Source: Sedimentibacter sp. (GTDB lineage Bacteria > Bacillota > Clostridia > Tissierellales > Sedimentibacteraceae). From it: DNA of 64,000 nucleotides. A program made the position numbers and the translations under genes. Positions 1 to 8,874 of this stretch are shown piece by piece (within the stretch, counting starts at the first letter, position 1; every line of letters starts with the position of its first letter). The DNA is taken from positions 203,925-267,924 of the forward strand of contig JAHDLA010000007.1 of the NCBI GenBank assembly GCA_018436705.1, in the 5' to 3' direction. The notes under the pieces were generated by a model that was given only the letters and a program-made list of their open reading frames with translations, searched no databases and was not told where the DNA came from.

Positions 1-817
1 AATCTTCCTCTTCAATTCCCATTCCCGTATCTTCAATAACCAACGTGCATGGCCTGGTTTTATCCATATATATTGAAATATTGCCGGAGCTGGTGTATTT
101 AAGAGAATTGGAGATTAATTGCTCAATAACGAATACGAGCCACTTTTCATCAGTCAAAACATACCTGTTTAAATTTTCATACACTAAATTTATTTTTTTA
201 CGAATAAATAATTTGGAATATTTTCTTACAACCTGCTTAACCATACTATCAAGCGAATAATTTTTAAACATTAAATCAGAATTTAAATTTTCAAGCCTAA
301 TATACTGAAGTACCATCTCCACATATTGCTCCGTTTTAAAAAGCTGCTCCAAAAGCTCATCATTTATATCAGATTTTTCGGATTGGAGTATCAGGCGCAT
401 TGCTGAAATCGGAGTTTTTATCTGATGTACCCATATTGTGTAATAATCAAGCATATTTGAATAGCTTTTATTTTTTTCATTAATAACATCAAGCCTATGC
501 CTGTCTATTTTTTTAATTAATTCCTGATAGTCTTCTTCAATTATGCTTAATGTATCCGGAAATTTATAATCAGATACACAGATATTGTCCATTATTTCTT
601 TAAGGGCCATGTGCCGTTTGTAAAATTTAATAAAGCACAGCATATATACTGCCGCAATAAAGGCAAATGTTAATAAAACTGCATAAAGTATAGGCTCTAA
701 TGGCAGTGAATAAAGAAAAAAAACTGATGTAAAGATAATTAAAGATATGATTCCCAACGCTATAAAAATGGTATTTTGCTTTAAATATAGTAAAAATATT
801 TTAAACACATCACTCAT
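1..817 (-). CDS. BceS-type sensor histidine kinase (C-terminus beyond window)
   Basis: Partial gene read on the minus strand from the ATG at 817, one base after the stop of the response regulator. Two membrane segments lie in about the first 65 residues with almost no extracellular loop, as in intramembrane-sensing kinases. The phosphoacceptor box reads WVHQIKTPIS, the form typical of BceS-like kinases. An N-box (IEQLISNSLKYT) and the start of a G1 box (DTGMGI) follow before the window ends. Known relatives sense flux through a BceAB ABC transporter that protects against bacitracin-like antibiotics; that transporter would lie beyond base 1 and cannot be seen. The kinase and its regulator form an operon. 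Confidence 0.85.
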   Translation of the reverse strand, partial: MSDVFKIFLLYLKQNTIFIALGIISLIIFTSVFFLYSLPLEPILYAVLLTFAFIAAVYMLCFIKFYKRHMALKEIMDNICVSDYKFPDTLSIIEEDYQELIKKIDRHRLDVINEKNKSYSNMLDYYTIWVHQIKTPISAMRLILQSEKSDINDELLEQLFKTEQYVEMVLQYIRLENLNSDLMFKNYSLDSMVKQVVRKYSKLFIRKKINLVYENLNRYVLTDEKWLVFVIEQLISNSLKYTSSGNISIYMDKTRPCTLVIEDTGMGIEEED

Positions 818-818
818 A

Positions 819-1490
819 TTATTCCACCATATATCCCATTCCCTTTTTTGTTTTAATAAAATTTTCAAGGCTTATTTCAGACAGCTTTTTGCGAAGGCGA
901 GTCATGTTTACAGTAAGAGTATTATCATCAATAAATTGGTCATTTTCCCAAAGGTGTTGCATAATTTCGTCTCTGGAAACTGCAGCTCCCATATTCTCCA
1001 TAAGAACCTGCAAAATTTTGTATTCATTTTTTGTCAATTCAATTCTATTCTTTTCGTATGTCAGTGAAGCATCGCTCATGTTTAGAATAACGCCATTGCA
1101 TTCTATGGTATTCATCTGACCGTGCAGAGAATATGATCTTCGCAAAAGAGCTCCCAGCTTTGCCGTAATAACATTCAAATCAAAAGGCTTTGCAATAAAA
1201 TCATCTCCGCCCATATTAATTGCCATTACAATATTCATATTATCTGAAGCAGAGGATATAAACATAATTGGAATTTTTGAAATTTTACGAATTTCGCTAC
1301 ACCAAAAAAAACCATTATAAAAAGGAAGCATAATATCAAGCAAGACAATATGAGGTTCAAATTTCTTGAAATCTTCAATTATATTTTTAAAATCATCCAC
1401 ACAAAACACATTGTAGTCCCACTTTGAAAGATGAGCCTTCAATGTTTTTGCAATAGTTAAATCGTCCTCCACAATCATAATTTTATACAT
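819..1490 (-). CDS. BceR-like OmpR-family response regulator
   Basis: Response regulator of 223 residues. The receiver domain has the acidic pair (VEDD), the phosphoacceptor Asp in VLLDIMLP and the conserved Lys in AKPF. A winged-helix DNA-binding domain follows (LTKNEYKILQVL, then TVNMTRLRKKL). I start it at the ATG at 1490, directly behind a strong ribosome site (TGGAGGAATT), not at the upstream in-frame codon at 1508. It is co-transcribed with the kinase at 817. BceR-like regulators normally activate a neighbouring ABC transporter. The gene is separated from uppP by a terminator, so the two may be independent units although they share a cell-wall theme. Confidence 0.88.
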   Translation of the reverse strand: MYKIMIVEDDLTIAKTLKAHLSKWDYNVFCVDDFKNIIEDFKKFEPHIVLLDIMLPFYNGFFWCSEIRKISKIPIMFISSASDNMNIVMAINMGGDDFIAKPFDLNVITAKLGALLRRSYSLHGQMNTIECNGVILNMSDASLTYEKNRIELTKNEYKILQVLMENMGAAVSRDEIMQHLWENDQFIDDNTLTVNMTRLRKKLSEISLENFIKTKKGMGYMVE

Positions 1491-1557
1491 AATTCCTCCA
1501 AAACACACATTATTTATGTTAGTATAATTCCATTTCCATTTATTATCAATAAAATTA

Positions 1558-1590
1558 GTAAAAAAAAATCCGGTTTACGTAAACCGGACC
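1558..1590 (-). terminator. Intrinsic terminator of uppP
   Basis: Perfect palindrome CCGGTTTACGTAAACCGG at 1570-1587. Read on the minus strand it is followed by a run of U (the A run at 1561-1568). It lies just after the uppP stop. Confidence 0.85.
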
Positions 1591-1595
1591 TTTTG

Positions 1596-2417
1596 CTAAC
1601 CTGCAATTGCAAAATAGCCTATAACTATTGCTCCCAAAATAATTCTATACCACCCGAACGCTTTAAAATCATTGTTCTTAATATACTTCATTAAAAATCT
1701 GATAGCTGCCAGGGATACTACAAAAGCTACAACCATACCCGTTAATAATACAGCCAACTCCAGCCCCGTAAAATTCAATCCAAATTTAAACAACTTCAGA
1801 GCGCTTGCTCCAAACATAACAGGAATTGACAGGAAGAAAGAGTATTCCGCTGCTATGCTTCTTGAGCTCCCCAGTATTATTGCTCCCAAAATTGTAGCAC
1901 CGGAACGGGATGTGCCCGGAACCAGCGATAATACTTGAAAAATTCCTATGCCTAATGCCGTCATATAAGACATTTCACTAAAACTTTTTATCTTGGAACT
2001 TTTTCCTCTATTGCGGTTCTCAATCACTATGAAAAGTATACCGTATATAATAAGGGTAACTGCCACGGTCTGAAAATTATAAAAATTTTCGTCAAACCAA
2101 TCATCAAACAGCAGCCCAAGAACCGCCGCCGGTATCACTCCTACAATAACCTTTAACCATAACAGTATTGTATCTTTTTTCTGTTTTGAAGTTTTTCTCG
2201 GCGAAAAAGGATTCAGCCTATGAAAATACAGCAGTACCACTGCCATTATAGCCCCAAGCTGAATAACCACCCTGAACATTTCCATAAATGCTTCAGATGC
2301 ATTAAATTTAATAAACTCCTCTACAAGTATCATGTGTCCTGTGCTGCTTATAGGAAGCCACTCTGTAATTCCTTCAACTATTCCCAAAAACGCTGCCTTT
2401 AATAATTCAATGTACAT
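1596..2417 (-). CDS. uppP: Undecaprenyl-diphosphate phosphatase UppP (BacA)
   Basis: Integral membrane protein of 273 residues, normal for the family. It removes a phosphate from undecaprenyl diphosphate to recycle the lipid carrier for peptidoglycan and other surface polymers, and confers bacitracin tolerance. Family signatures are present: [15 protein letters not shown] near residues 15-29 (Glu15, Glu19, His28) and PGTSRSG near 167-173 with Arg171. Several hydrophobic helices follow. The ribosome site GGAGG precedes the ATG at 2417. It lies next to a Bce-type two-component system, so both neighbours respond to or handle undecaprenyl diphosphate. Confidence 0.95.
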   Translation of the reverse strand: MYIELLKAAFLGIVEGITEWLPISSTGHMILVEEFIKFNASEAFMEMFRVVIQLGAIMAVVLLYFHRLNPFSPRKTSKQKKDTILLWLKVIVGVIPAAVLGLLFDDWFDENFYNFQTVAVTLIIYGILFIVIENRNRGKSSKIKSFSEMSYMTALGIGIFQVLSLVPGTSRSGATILGAIILGSSRSIAAEYSFFLSIPVMFGASALKLFKFGLNFTGLELAVLLTGMVVAFVVSLAAIRFLMKYIKNNDFKAFGWYRIILGAIVIGYFAIAG

Positions 2418-2449
2418 TTAATTTCCTCCAAATTCTATGCAAGTAAAGC

Positions 2450-2486
2450 ACACGGCATTTCCGTGTTAAATCGGATAAATAATCCG
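2450..2486 (-). promoter_or_regulatory. Two small hairpins in the uppP 5' leader
   Basis: Two perfect stems lie between the uppP start and its presumed promoter: ACACGG/CCGTGT (2450-2455 with 2461-2466) and CGGAT/ATCCG (2472-2476 with 2482-2486). Each has a 5-nt loop. No U run follows, so these are not terminators. They could stabilise the leader or be a protein or RNA site. Function unknown. Confidence 0.3.
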
Positions 2487-2612
2487 GCACACCCTAAATA
2501 ATGCACTACCATATTAATATAATACCATTCTATGTATAAAATCAATAGTTAATTCAGACATTTAGAAATAAGGAGTTGACCGTCTTTTTTCTGGTTATTA
2601 AAAATTACAAAT

Positions 2613-2640
2613 AAAAAGAGACCTTACATCTTAGGTCTCT
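2613..2640 (-). terminator. Intrinsic terminator after hypD
   Basis: Stem AGAGACCT (2617-2624) with AGGTCTCT (2633-2640). On the minus strand it is followed by U residues (A run 2613-2617). It ends the activase-hypD operon 12 bases after the stop. Confidence 0.8.
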
Positions 2641-2651
2641 CTTATAATCAA

Positions 2652-5024
2652 TTAATTAAAACTTTGTTCAGTTCTATCTATTATCTCATCCTGAAGTGCT
2701 TTTTCAAGATTGTTAAAGTGGTCTGAATATCCCGCTACCCTAACAATCAGGTCCTTATATTCATCAGGATGCTTCTGTGCATCTAGAAGCGTGCTTCTGT
2801 CAACTACATTAAACTGTATGTGATGACCTTCCATTTCAAAGTACGCTCTTACAAGAGCAGATACATTATCAATACCTTCCTGTCCGGCTATTGATGAAGG
2901 AGTAAATTTCTGGTTAAGCAATGTTCCTCCAGTAGATGTATGATCCATCTTTGCACATGAATTAATTACTGCGGTTGGACCGTTTCTGTCAGCACCTTTT
3001 TCAGGAGAAATTCCATCTGTAACTGGTTTTTCGTTAAGCCTTCCATTCACTGAAGCTGTCATTACAGAACCGAAATAAATATGGCAAGTTGTAGGGAGCA
3101 TATCTATTTGGTAAGTTCCCCCGCACACAGTCTTTCTTCCTCTTATTCTGTCTCTTATATTAGTAAATATATCAAGCATTATATTATCTGCATAATCATC
3201 ATCATTGCCATACTTAGGAGTATGGTTCAATACTAAATTATGAAGCATTTCGAATCCTTCAAAATTAGCTTTAGTAGCTGCAACCAGCTCACTCATTGTG
3301 AAACGTTTCTGCTCATATACATTGTATTTTACAGATGCAAAGCAGTCTGTAATTGTTCCTATACCTACTACCTGTATATATCTAGTATTGTACTTAGATC
3401 CGCCTGCATTATAATCTCTTCCGCTTTCCATACAGCCTGTTGTAAGAACTGACATGAACGGCGAAGGCATGTGCTCAGCAAATATTTTTTCAATTACGTT
3501 ATTTCCTCTTATTTTAACGTTGATAATATATTCAAGCTGTTTATAAAATGCTTCTCTTAACTCATCGAAAGTCTTAAAATCTTCAGGATTACCAGTTTTT
3601 AATCCTATTTGCTTGCCAGTATACTTATCGTATCCGTTATTCATCATAAGTTCAAATACTTTCGGAACGTTCAAATATCCTGTGAGAACATATGCTTCTC
3701 TTCCGTGGCAACCTGTTTCGACACATCCGCTTGAGCCACCAAATCGTGCATCTTCCAATGTCTTTCCAGCATTCATAAGCTCGCTAATTAATTCTTCAGT
3801 ATTGTAAAATGCAGGCTGTCCCCAGCCTTTTCTGGATATTTCAACAGCTCTATTCAAAAATTCATCAGGTGTCTTTTCACTTATCTGAACATTGGAACTT
3901 GGCTGTAACAATCTCATTTCATCCATCGTATCAAGGATTATATAGGATACGTCATTTACACCATCTTCACCTGTATACGGATTAATACCACCGGTATTTA
4001 AATTCGCAAAATCAGTGTATGTTCCGCTTTCTTTTAAAGTTATTCCAACTTTTGGAGGTGCAGGTTGGTTGTTGAATTTAATCCAAATGCATTCCATCAG
4101 TTCTCTGGCCTTGTCATAATCGATTATGCCGGCTTCTGAATCATTTTTATAAAACGGATATAAATATTGATCAAGCCTTCCAGGTGAAAATGCATCCCAT
4201 GTATTCGTTTCTGTTGTAACCCCTAAATGAACAAACCAGTACATCTGCAATGCCTGAGCGTATGTTTCAGGTTTATGCGCCGGTACAACATCGCAGTTGC
4301 CGGCAATCCACAGAAGTTCTTTTTTTCTGTTAGCATCGGTTTCTTTTTCTGCTAATTCTCTGGCATATGCTGCATATCTCTGTCCGTAAATCATTATTGC
4401 ATCACAAGAAATTGCCATTGCTTCAAGCTGTGCCTTTTTGTCATATGCACCAGCATCATTTAAAAAATCTAATTGTTCTATAGTTTCTTCTATTTCTTTT
4501 TTAAACTCCAAAAATCCCTTTTTATAAAATTTATCATCTGCAACAGTATGTCCTGGCGCTCTTTGTTCCATAAACTCCGTAAACATTCCAGCTGCATAGC
4601 AATCTTTCCACTCCTGAGTCATAGAAGCTAGAATTTTATCTCTAGTTGATTTATTCTGCCAATATGGAAGAATTTTTTCTGCCTGAACTCCCTTATCTTC
4701 TTCGTTAACCTTAAAATTAATATACTTTCGGTCGTTCATTACCGTCATATCTTCTACAGTGTGTGCGCAAAGCTCCGGAAATGTAGGAACAACTTGTGGT
4801 CCTTCACTTTTTTCTCCAACTATCAGTTCCCCTTCGCCAATGTAAAGCTTCCTTTTTTCCATATAATTTTTAAAATTCATCGCACGAAGTACCGGCGTTT
4901 CAACTGCGCCAAAATATTTTTGATAAAATTCAGTTTCCAGCAATGCTCTTTCAAGGCTAACCCTTGGCTGTGTCGTTACGCTTTCCTGTCTTAATTTTTT
5001 AGTCCTTTCAGTATATCCTCTCAT
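2652..5024 (-). CDS. hypD: Glycyl radical enzyme, trans-4-hydroxy-L-proline dehydratase
   Basis: Large glycyl radical enzyme of 790 residues. The thiyl-radical motif SGCVETGC places Cys434 and Glu436. The glycyl loop RVAGYSD places the radical Gly at 765, exactly 26 residues from the end. GCVE is the form found in C-O/C-N lyases of the family, not in pyruvate formate-lyase. From memory, length, numbering and segments such as FMEQRAPGHT and NNQPAPPKVGITL agree with Clostridioides difficile HypD, which dehydrates hydroxyproline to 1-pyrroline-5-carboxylate. A ProC-type reductase that would complete the path to proline is not in this window. The gene is transcribed after its activase. Another PFL-like dehydratase remains possible but less likely. 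Confidence 0.85.
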   Translation of the reverse strand: MRGYTERTKKLRQESVTTQPRVSLERALLETEFYQKYFGAVETPVLRAMNFKNYMEKRKLYIGEGELIVGEKSEGPQVVPTFPELCAHTVEDMTVMNDRKYINFKVNEEDKGVQAEKILPYWQNKSTRDKILASMTQEWKDCYAAGMFTEFMEQRAPGHTVADDKFYKKGFLEFKKEIEETIEQLDFLNDAGAYDKKAQLEAMAISCDAIMIYGQRYAAYARELAEKETDANRKKELLWIAGNCDVVPAHKPETYAQALQMYWFVHLGVTTETNTWDAFSPGRLDQYLYPFYKNDSEAGIIDYDKARELMECIWIKFNNQPAPPKVGITLKESGTYTDFANLNTGGINPYTGEDGVNDVSYIILDTMDEMRLLQPSSNVQISEKTPDEFLNRAVEISRKGWGQPAFYNTEELISELMNAGKTLEDARFGGSSGCVETGCHGREAYVLTGYLNVPKVFELMMNNGYDKYTGKQIGLKTGNPEDFKTFDELREAFYKQLEYIINVKIRGNNVIEKIFAEHMPSPFMSVLTTGCMESGRDYNAGGSKYNTRYIQVVGIGTITDCFASVKYNVYEQKRFTMSELVAATKANFEGFEMLHNLVLNHTPKYGNDDDYADNIMLDIFTNIRDRIRGRKTVCGGTYQIDMLPTTCHIYFGSVMTASVNGRLNEKPVTDGISPEKGADRNGPTAVINSCAKMDHTSTGGTLLNQKFTPSSIAGQEGIDNVSALVRAYFEMEGHHIQFNVVDRSTLLDAQKHPDEYKDLIVRVAGYSDHFNNLEKALQDEIIDRTEQSFN

Positions 5025-5025
5025 A

Positions 5026-5928
5026 CTAACCTCCTATTTTTACTTCATATCCTTCATCTATAAACATGTTTTTAAATTGTTGAATTTTCTCATCAGATGG
5101 CTTAGACATTTTTTCTTTTTCATAAGAAATGCCAAGCTTTTTATATTTGTGCATTGCTATATCATGATACGGCAATAAGTTGACTTTTTTTATATTGAGT
5201 TTTTTAATAAACTCTATTGTTTTCTTAATATGATTTTCATCGGCATTTATTCCTTCAATTATGGGCATTCTTATATTTATTCCGTCATGAATTTCTGACA
5301 ATTTTTCCAGATTGCTTAAAATTAACTTGTTTGATGCTCCGATATAACGCTTATGTTTTTCATCATCCATAAGCTTAATATCGTACAAGAACAAATCAGT
5401 ATATTCTGATATTCGCTGCAAGCTGTCAAAGTTTACTGCGCCGCTGGTATCAACTGCAGTATGAATATTTTCGGCTTTTAATCTCTTCAAGAAATCCTCT
5501 ACAAAATCTATCTGCGTCAAAGGCTCTCCACCGGAAACGGTTACCCCTCCTCCAGACTTGTTATAAAACACTCTATCCTTCAAAGCTTCTTTCATTATTT
5601 CTTCGATTGTATACTCTTTGCCCACAACCTGTCTCGCGCCTGGTATACAATAAATTTCACACAAGCCACAGTGCTTACACAACTGTTCATCAGTTGTAAC
5701 AATATTATTTTTTACGCTTATTGCATTTTCCGGACATGCTTCTTGACAACTCAAACACGAGACACATTTGTCCTTATCAAAAAGCACTTGTTTATTATAA
5801 TTTTGGCTTTCTGGATTGTGACACCACAGGCAACTCAGGGGGCATCCTTTGAAAAAAAATGTTGTCCTTATACCCGGGCCGTCATGAACAGAAAATTTTT
5901 GAATGTTAAAAATATTTGCTTTAGTCAT
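5026..5928 (-). CDS. hypE: Glycyl radical enzyme activase (radical SAM), HypD-activating
   Basis: Radical SAM activase of 300 residues that installs the glycyl radical on the dehydratase encoded next to it. The SAM-cluster motif is C29-x3-C33-x2-C36 (GCPLSCLWC). Two ferredoxin-type 4Fe-4S motifs follow (CVSCLSCQEACP and CKHCGLCEIYC), as is usual for activases of dehydratase-type glycyl radical enzymes and unlike short PflA. A GGE-like SAM-binding segment (VSGGEPL) is present. I place the start at the ATG at 5928 because GGAG lies five bases upstream; the in-frame GTG at 5934 overlaps that site. It is first in the operon, one base before hypD, behind a sigma-54 promoter. Confidence 0.88.
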   Translation of the reverse strand: MTKANIFNIQKFSVHDGPGIRTTFFFKGCPLSCLWCHNPESQNYNKQVLFDKDKCVSCLSCQEACPENAISVKNNIVTTDEQLCKHCGLCEIYCIPGARQVVGKEYTIEEIMKEALKDRVFYNKSGGGVTVSGGEPLTQIDFVEDFLKRLKAENIHTAVDTSGAVNFDSLQRISEYTDLFLYDIKLMDDEKHKRYIGASNKLILSNLEKLSEIHDGINIRMPIIEGINADENHIKKTIEFIKKLNIKKVNLLPYHDIAMHKYKKLGISYEKEKMSKPSDEKIQQFKNMFIDEGYEVKIGG

Positions 5929-5961
5929 ACACACTCCAATTTATATATTCATATATATGCC

Positions 5962-5978
5962 TGCAATTTTCTTGCCAA
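5962..5978 (-). promoter_or_regulatory. Sigma-54 (-24/-12) promoter for the activase-hypD operon
   Basis: On the minus strand the sequence reads TTGGCAAGAAAATTGCA. It has the invariant GG (-24) and GC (-12) separated by exactly 10 bases, against a consensus TGGCAC-N5-TTGCA. Predicted transcription start is near 5951, leaving a leader of about 22 bases before the activase ATG. The divergent gene encodes a sigma-54 activator, which supports the call. Confidence 0.85.
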
Positions 5979-6394
5979 GAAAATACATGTTAGAATTTCA
6001 GTATATGTATTATATATCGTATCTTTTGTACAAATATTTTACATAGCATGTGACGGTTTTTTTGACACGTGTATCAATATATTTATTTGCAATTTACGAC
6101 TCTCATTGTTCAAGAATTATAGCAGTTCGAAAACTTCATCCTCCTTAATATAAATTTTGCAGTTTCTAATAAGGTAGCAAATATTATGCCAATATTAACA
6201 AAATATTACGCATCAGGAAAACACTTACTTTTAGAGTATAGGTAGAATAGCTCTATTTTTAACATGCATAAATTCCAGACAAAAAATGTAAGATTTTTAT
6301 TACACATGTATAGAAGGCCATAATAAGATTTAACTATTTACTTAAATTATATTTGTGTTATAATAGCCATAATAAAAAAACTTCAGGGGATTTT
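5979..6394. other. Divergent control region between hypE and its activator
   Basis: About 415 bases without a gene, very AT-rich. It should hold the upstream activator sites for the sigma-54 promoter and the promoter of the divergent regulator. I saw no single convincing dyad, so the activator site is not assigned. The ribosome site AGGGGA lies just before the regulator ATG. Confidence 0.5.
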
Positions 6395-7789
6395 ATGGAT
6401 TATAAAAATATATTAAAACTGGTTTCAGAAAATCTGTATTGCGGTATATTTATTGTAGATAAGAACGGTAAAGTCCTTTTCTACAACCAATCAATACACG
6501 ATTTGGCCGGTCTCAAAGTGGAAAACGCTATCGGAAAACATCTTCTGGAAATATTTCCTCGATTAACCGAAGAAACCAGTACAATAATGAGGACGCTGAA
6601 AACCGGCGAGAGTTTAAAAAACTATGTTCAAAATTATTATAACTATCAGGATCGAAAGGTTACAATTTTTTCAAGCACTATACCCTTACATGAAAATGGT
6701 CAGCTAGAAGGTGTTATTGAAATTTTTTCTGATGTTGAAAAATATAATAATTTGAATAAAAGCAAAAAACGAAATAAAGTTAACGGAAAGGCCGTATACA
6801 CTTTAGACAATATTATCGGAAGCAGCACTTCAAAGGTCGATTTAAAAAATAAAATCAGAAAAACTGCTAACAGCAATTCACCTGTTCTTGTTTACGGAGA
6901 AACCGGAACTGGAAAGGAACTTGTTGTTCAATCCCTTCATAATGAAAGCAACAGGCGTGGAAAACCTTTTATCGCGCAAAACTGTGCCGCGATTCCAAGT
7001 ACATTGTTTGAAAGTATACTATTCGGGACAAAACTGGGAAGCTTTACAGGCGCACAAAATTCTATGGGACTTATTGAAGCGGCAGATGGCGGAACGCTGT
7101 TCCTTGATGAAATAAATTCAATGGATATAACATTGCAGGCTAAGCTGCTGAGATTTCTTCAGGAAAATCAAATTAGAAGAATAGGTGATAATACGGCTCA
7201 CGATGTAGATGTACGAATAATCACCGCATTAAATGAAAATCCCTATGAAGCAATTAAATCAGGAAAATTAAGAAGCGACCTATTTTATAGATTGAACGCT
7301 ATTAACTTCTACGTAGCTCCTTTGAGAGAATGCAAAAGCGATATTGTTGAGCTAAGCAACTACTTTTTACAACATTTCAGCCAAAAATTAAATAAGAATA
7401 TATCAGGGTTTTCTGACGAAGTGCTGCTTTTTTTCCATAACTATTCATGGCCCGGAAACGTAAGAGAACTCAGGCATTCAATTGAGCATGCAATTAACAT
7501 TACAGAAGGCAGCATAATAACCATGAACGACATGCCGGATTACGTTATTATCAATCAGCAGAAGGACATTATAAAATGTTGCAATTCTGATATTCCTTTG
7601 GCAAGTCCTGCCTATACAGGACCACTGTACGAGCAGGTAGAAAAATTCGAAAGAAATGTAATAGTTAACGCGCTAAAGCAATATGGCTGCAATATATCAA
7701 AAACTTCTAAGAAATTAGGTGTGCCCAGACAGACCTTATATTATAAAATGGACAAATTAAAAATCCGGATGGATAAGACTCCAGAATAA
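6395..7789 (+). CDS. PAS-domain sigma-54-dependent transcriptional activator
   Basis: Enhancer-binding protein of 464 residues. A PAS sensor domain covers about residues 1-115. The AAA+ domain has Walker A GETGTGKE at 168-175, a sigma-54 contact loop reading GSFTGA instead of the common GAFTGA at 215-220, and Walker B GGTLFLDEI. The C-terminus carries a Fis-type helix-turn-helix (NISKTSKKLGVPRQTLYYKM). Start chosen at the ATG at 6395 behind AGGGGA; the ORF could extend 14 codons upstream, without a ribosome site. It is divergent from the activase-hypD operon, whose promoter is a sigma-54 type, so it most likely activates that operon in response to hydroxyproline or a related signal sensed by PAS. 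The ligand is inference. Confidence 0.9.
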   Translation: MDYKNILKLVSENLYCGIFIVDKNGKVLFYNQSIHDLAGLKVENAIGKHLLEIFPRLTEETSTIMRTLKTGESLKNYVQNYYNYQDRKVTIFSSTIPLHENGQLEGVIEIFSDVEKYNNLNKSKKRNKVNGKAVYTLDNIIGSSTSKVDLKNKIRKTANSNSPVLVYGETGTGKELVVQSLHNESNRRGKPFIAQNCAAIPSTLFESILFGTKLGSFTGAQNSMGLIEAADGGTLFLDEINSMDITLQAKLLRFLQENQIRRIGDNTAHDVDVRIITALNENPYEAIKSGKLRSDLFYRLNAINFYVAPLRECKSDIVELSNYFLQHFSQKLNKNISGFSDEVLLFFHNYSWPGNVRELRHSIEHAINITEGSIITMNDMPDYVIINQQKDIIKCCNSDIPLASPAYTGPLYEQVEKFERNVIVNALKQYGCNISKTSKKLGVPRQTLYYKMDKLKIRMDKTPE

Positions 7790-7831
7790 ATAACAGCATA
7801 AAAAATAACATGACACAACTACGCTGCATAT

Positions 7832-7867
7832 AACAAGTCCTGTGCGAAAAATCGCACAGGACTTGTT
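7832..7867. terminator. Long perfect hairpin between convergent genes
   Basis: A 16-bp perfect stem (7832-7847 with 7852-7867) and a loop of AAAA. It sits between the converging activator and oppF. The U tract is weak on both strands, but position and stem strength suggest a bidirectional terminator. Confidence 0.65.
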
Positions 7868-7911
7868 CGTAAAATATGTACTTGCAATAATTAATTGCAG
7901 ACATATAATGT

Positions 7912-8874
7912 TTATTTATATAAATGGCATGAAATTTTATGATTGTCTCCACCATCTAATATCTTCAACCTTGGAATTTCTTCATGGCATATGGGCATGG
8001 CATATTCACACCGTTCTACAAATCTGCAACAGTTTTTTGGATTTATAGGGCTTGGTATTTCACCTTTTAGCATTACACGTTTTTTATTTCTTGCCACGCT
8101 TGGATCTGCTTCTGGTATTGCTGATAAAAGAGCCTTTGTGTATGGGTGCATAGGATTTTTATAAAGTTCATTAGCATTTGCCTGCTCAACTATCATTCCA
8201 AGATACATAACTATAACTTTATCCGATATATATTTTACCACACTTAAATCATGAGCAATAAACAGATATGTTAATCCTCTTTCCTTTTGAAGCTTCTTCA
8301 ACATATTAAGCACTTGTGCCTGAATAGATACATCAAGCGCTGATATAGGTTCATCACATACAATAAATTTTGGGTTTACTGAAAGTGCTCTTGCAATTCC
8401 TATTCTTTGCCTCTGGCCACCTGAAAATTCATGAGGAAACCTTGACATGTGGTCTTTGTTCAACCCGACGTCTCTTAAAAGTCCTTCTATTTTTTCATCA
8501 AGTTCCTTTTCACCTATGTTCTCATGGAGCCTGATTCCTTCTCCTAGTATATCTTTTACGGTCATTCTTGGATTTAGCGAAGAATATGGATTTTGAAATA
8601 TCATTTGAATATTCTTGCAGTATTGAAGATTTTCTTTTTTATTTTTTGAACTAAATATATCTTTTCCCTGGTATAAAATTTTTCCTCCCGTAGGGCTGTA
8701 AAGCTTTACCAGACATCTTCCGGTTGTAGATTTTCCACATCCCGATTCTCCCACTAGCCCTACAGTTTCACCTTCATAAATATCAAAAGACACATCATCA
8801 ACAGCTTTAAGTGTATCATTCTTATTTATTTGAAAGTACTTGCTCAAATTATTAACTCGTACAAGCGGTTCCAT
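7912..8874 (-). CDS. oppF: Oligopeptide ABC transporter ATP-binding protein (OppF/DppF type)
   Basis: ATPase of 320 residues that powers peptide import with OppB/C/D. It has Walker A GESGCGKST, signature FSGGQRQR, Walker B FIVCDEP and the C-terminal oligopeptide-type extension with its cysteine-containing segment (CCRFVERCEYAMPIC). The open frame extends to 9030, but the family start is the ATG at 8874 (MEPLVRVNNLSKYF), which has an AAGGAG site. This overlaps the end of oppD by 23 bases, indicating translational coupling. It is last in the oppA-pepP-B-C-D-F operon. Confidence 0.9.
   Translation of the reverse strand: MEPLVRVNNLSKYFQINKNDTLKAVDDVSFDIYEGETVGLVGESGCGKSTTGRCLVKLYSPTGGKILYQGKDIFSSKNKKENLQYCKNIQMIFQNPYSSLNPRMTVKDILGEGIRLHENIGEKELDEKIEGLLRDVGLNKDHMSRFPHEFSGGQRQRIGIARALSVNPKFIVCDEPISALDVSIQAQVLNMLKKLQKERGLTYLFIAHDLSVVKYISDKVIVMYLGMIVEQANANELYKNPMHPYTKALLSAIPEADPSVARNKKRVMLKGEIPSPINPKNCCRFVERCEYAMPICHEEIPRLKILDGGDNHKISCHLYK

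Noticed and set aside
2652..5024. Pyruvate formate-lyase
   Set aside because: The active site is GCVE with a single Cys rather than the Cys-Cys pair of PFL, and the activase carries two extra ferredoxin clusters.
5671..6153. 160-residue open frame on the plus strand
   Set aside because: It lies opposite the activase, has no ribosome site, and its translation is of low complexity, a shadow of the minus-strand gene.
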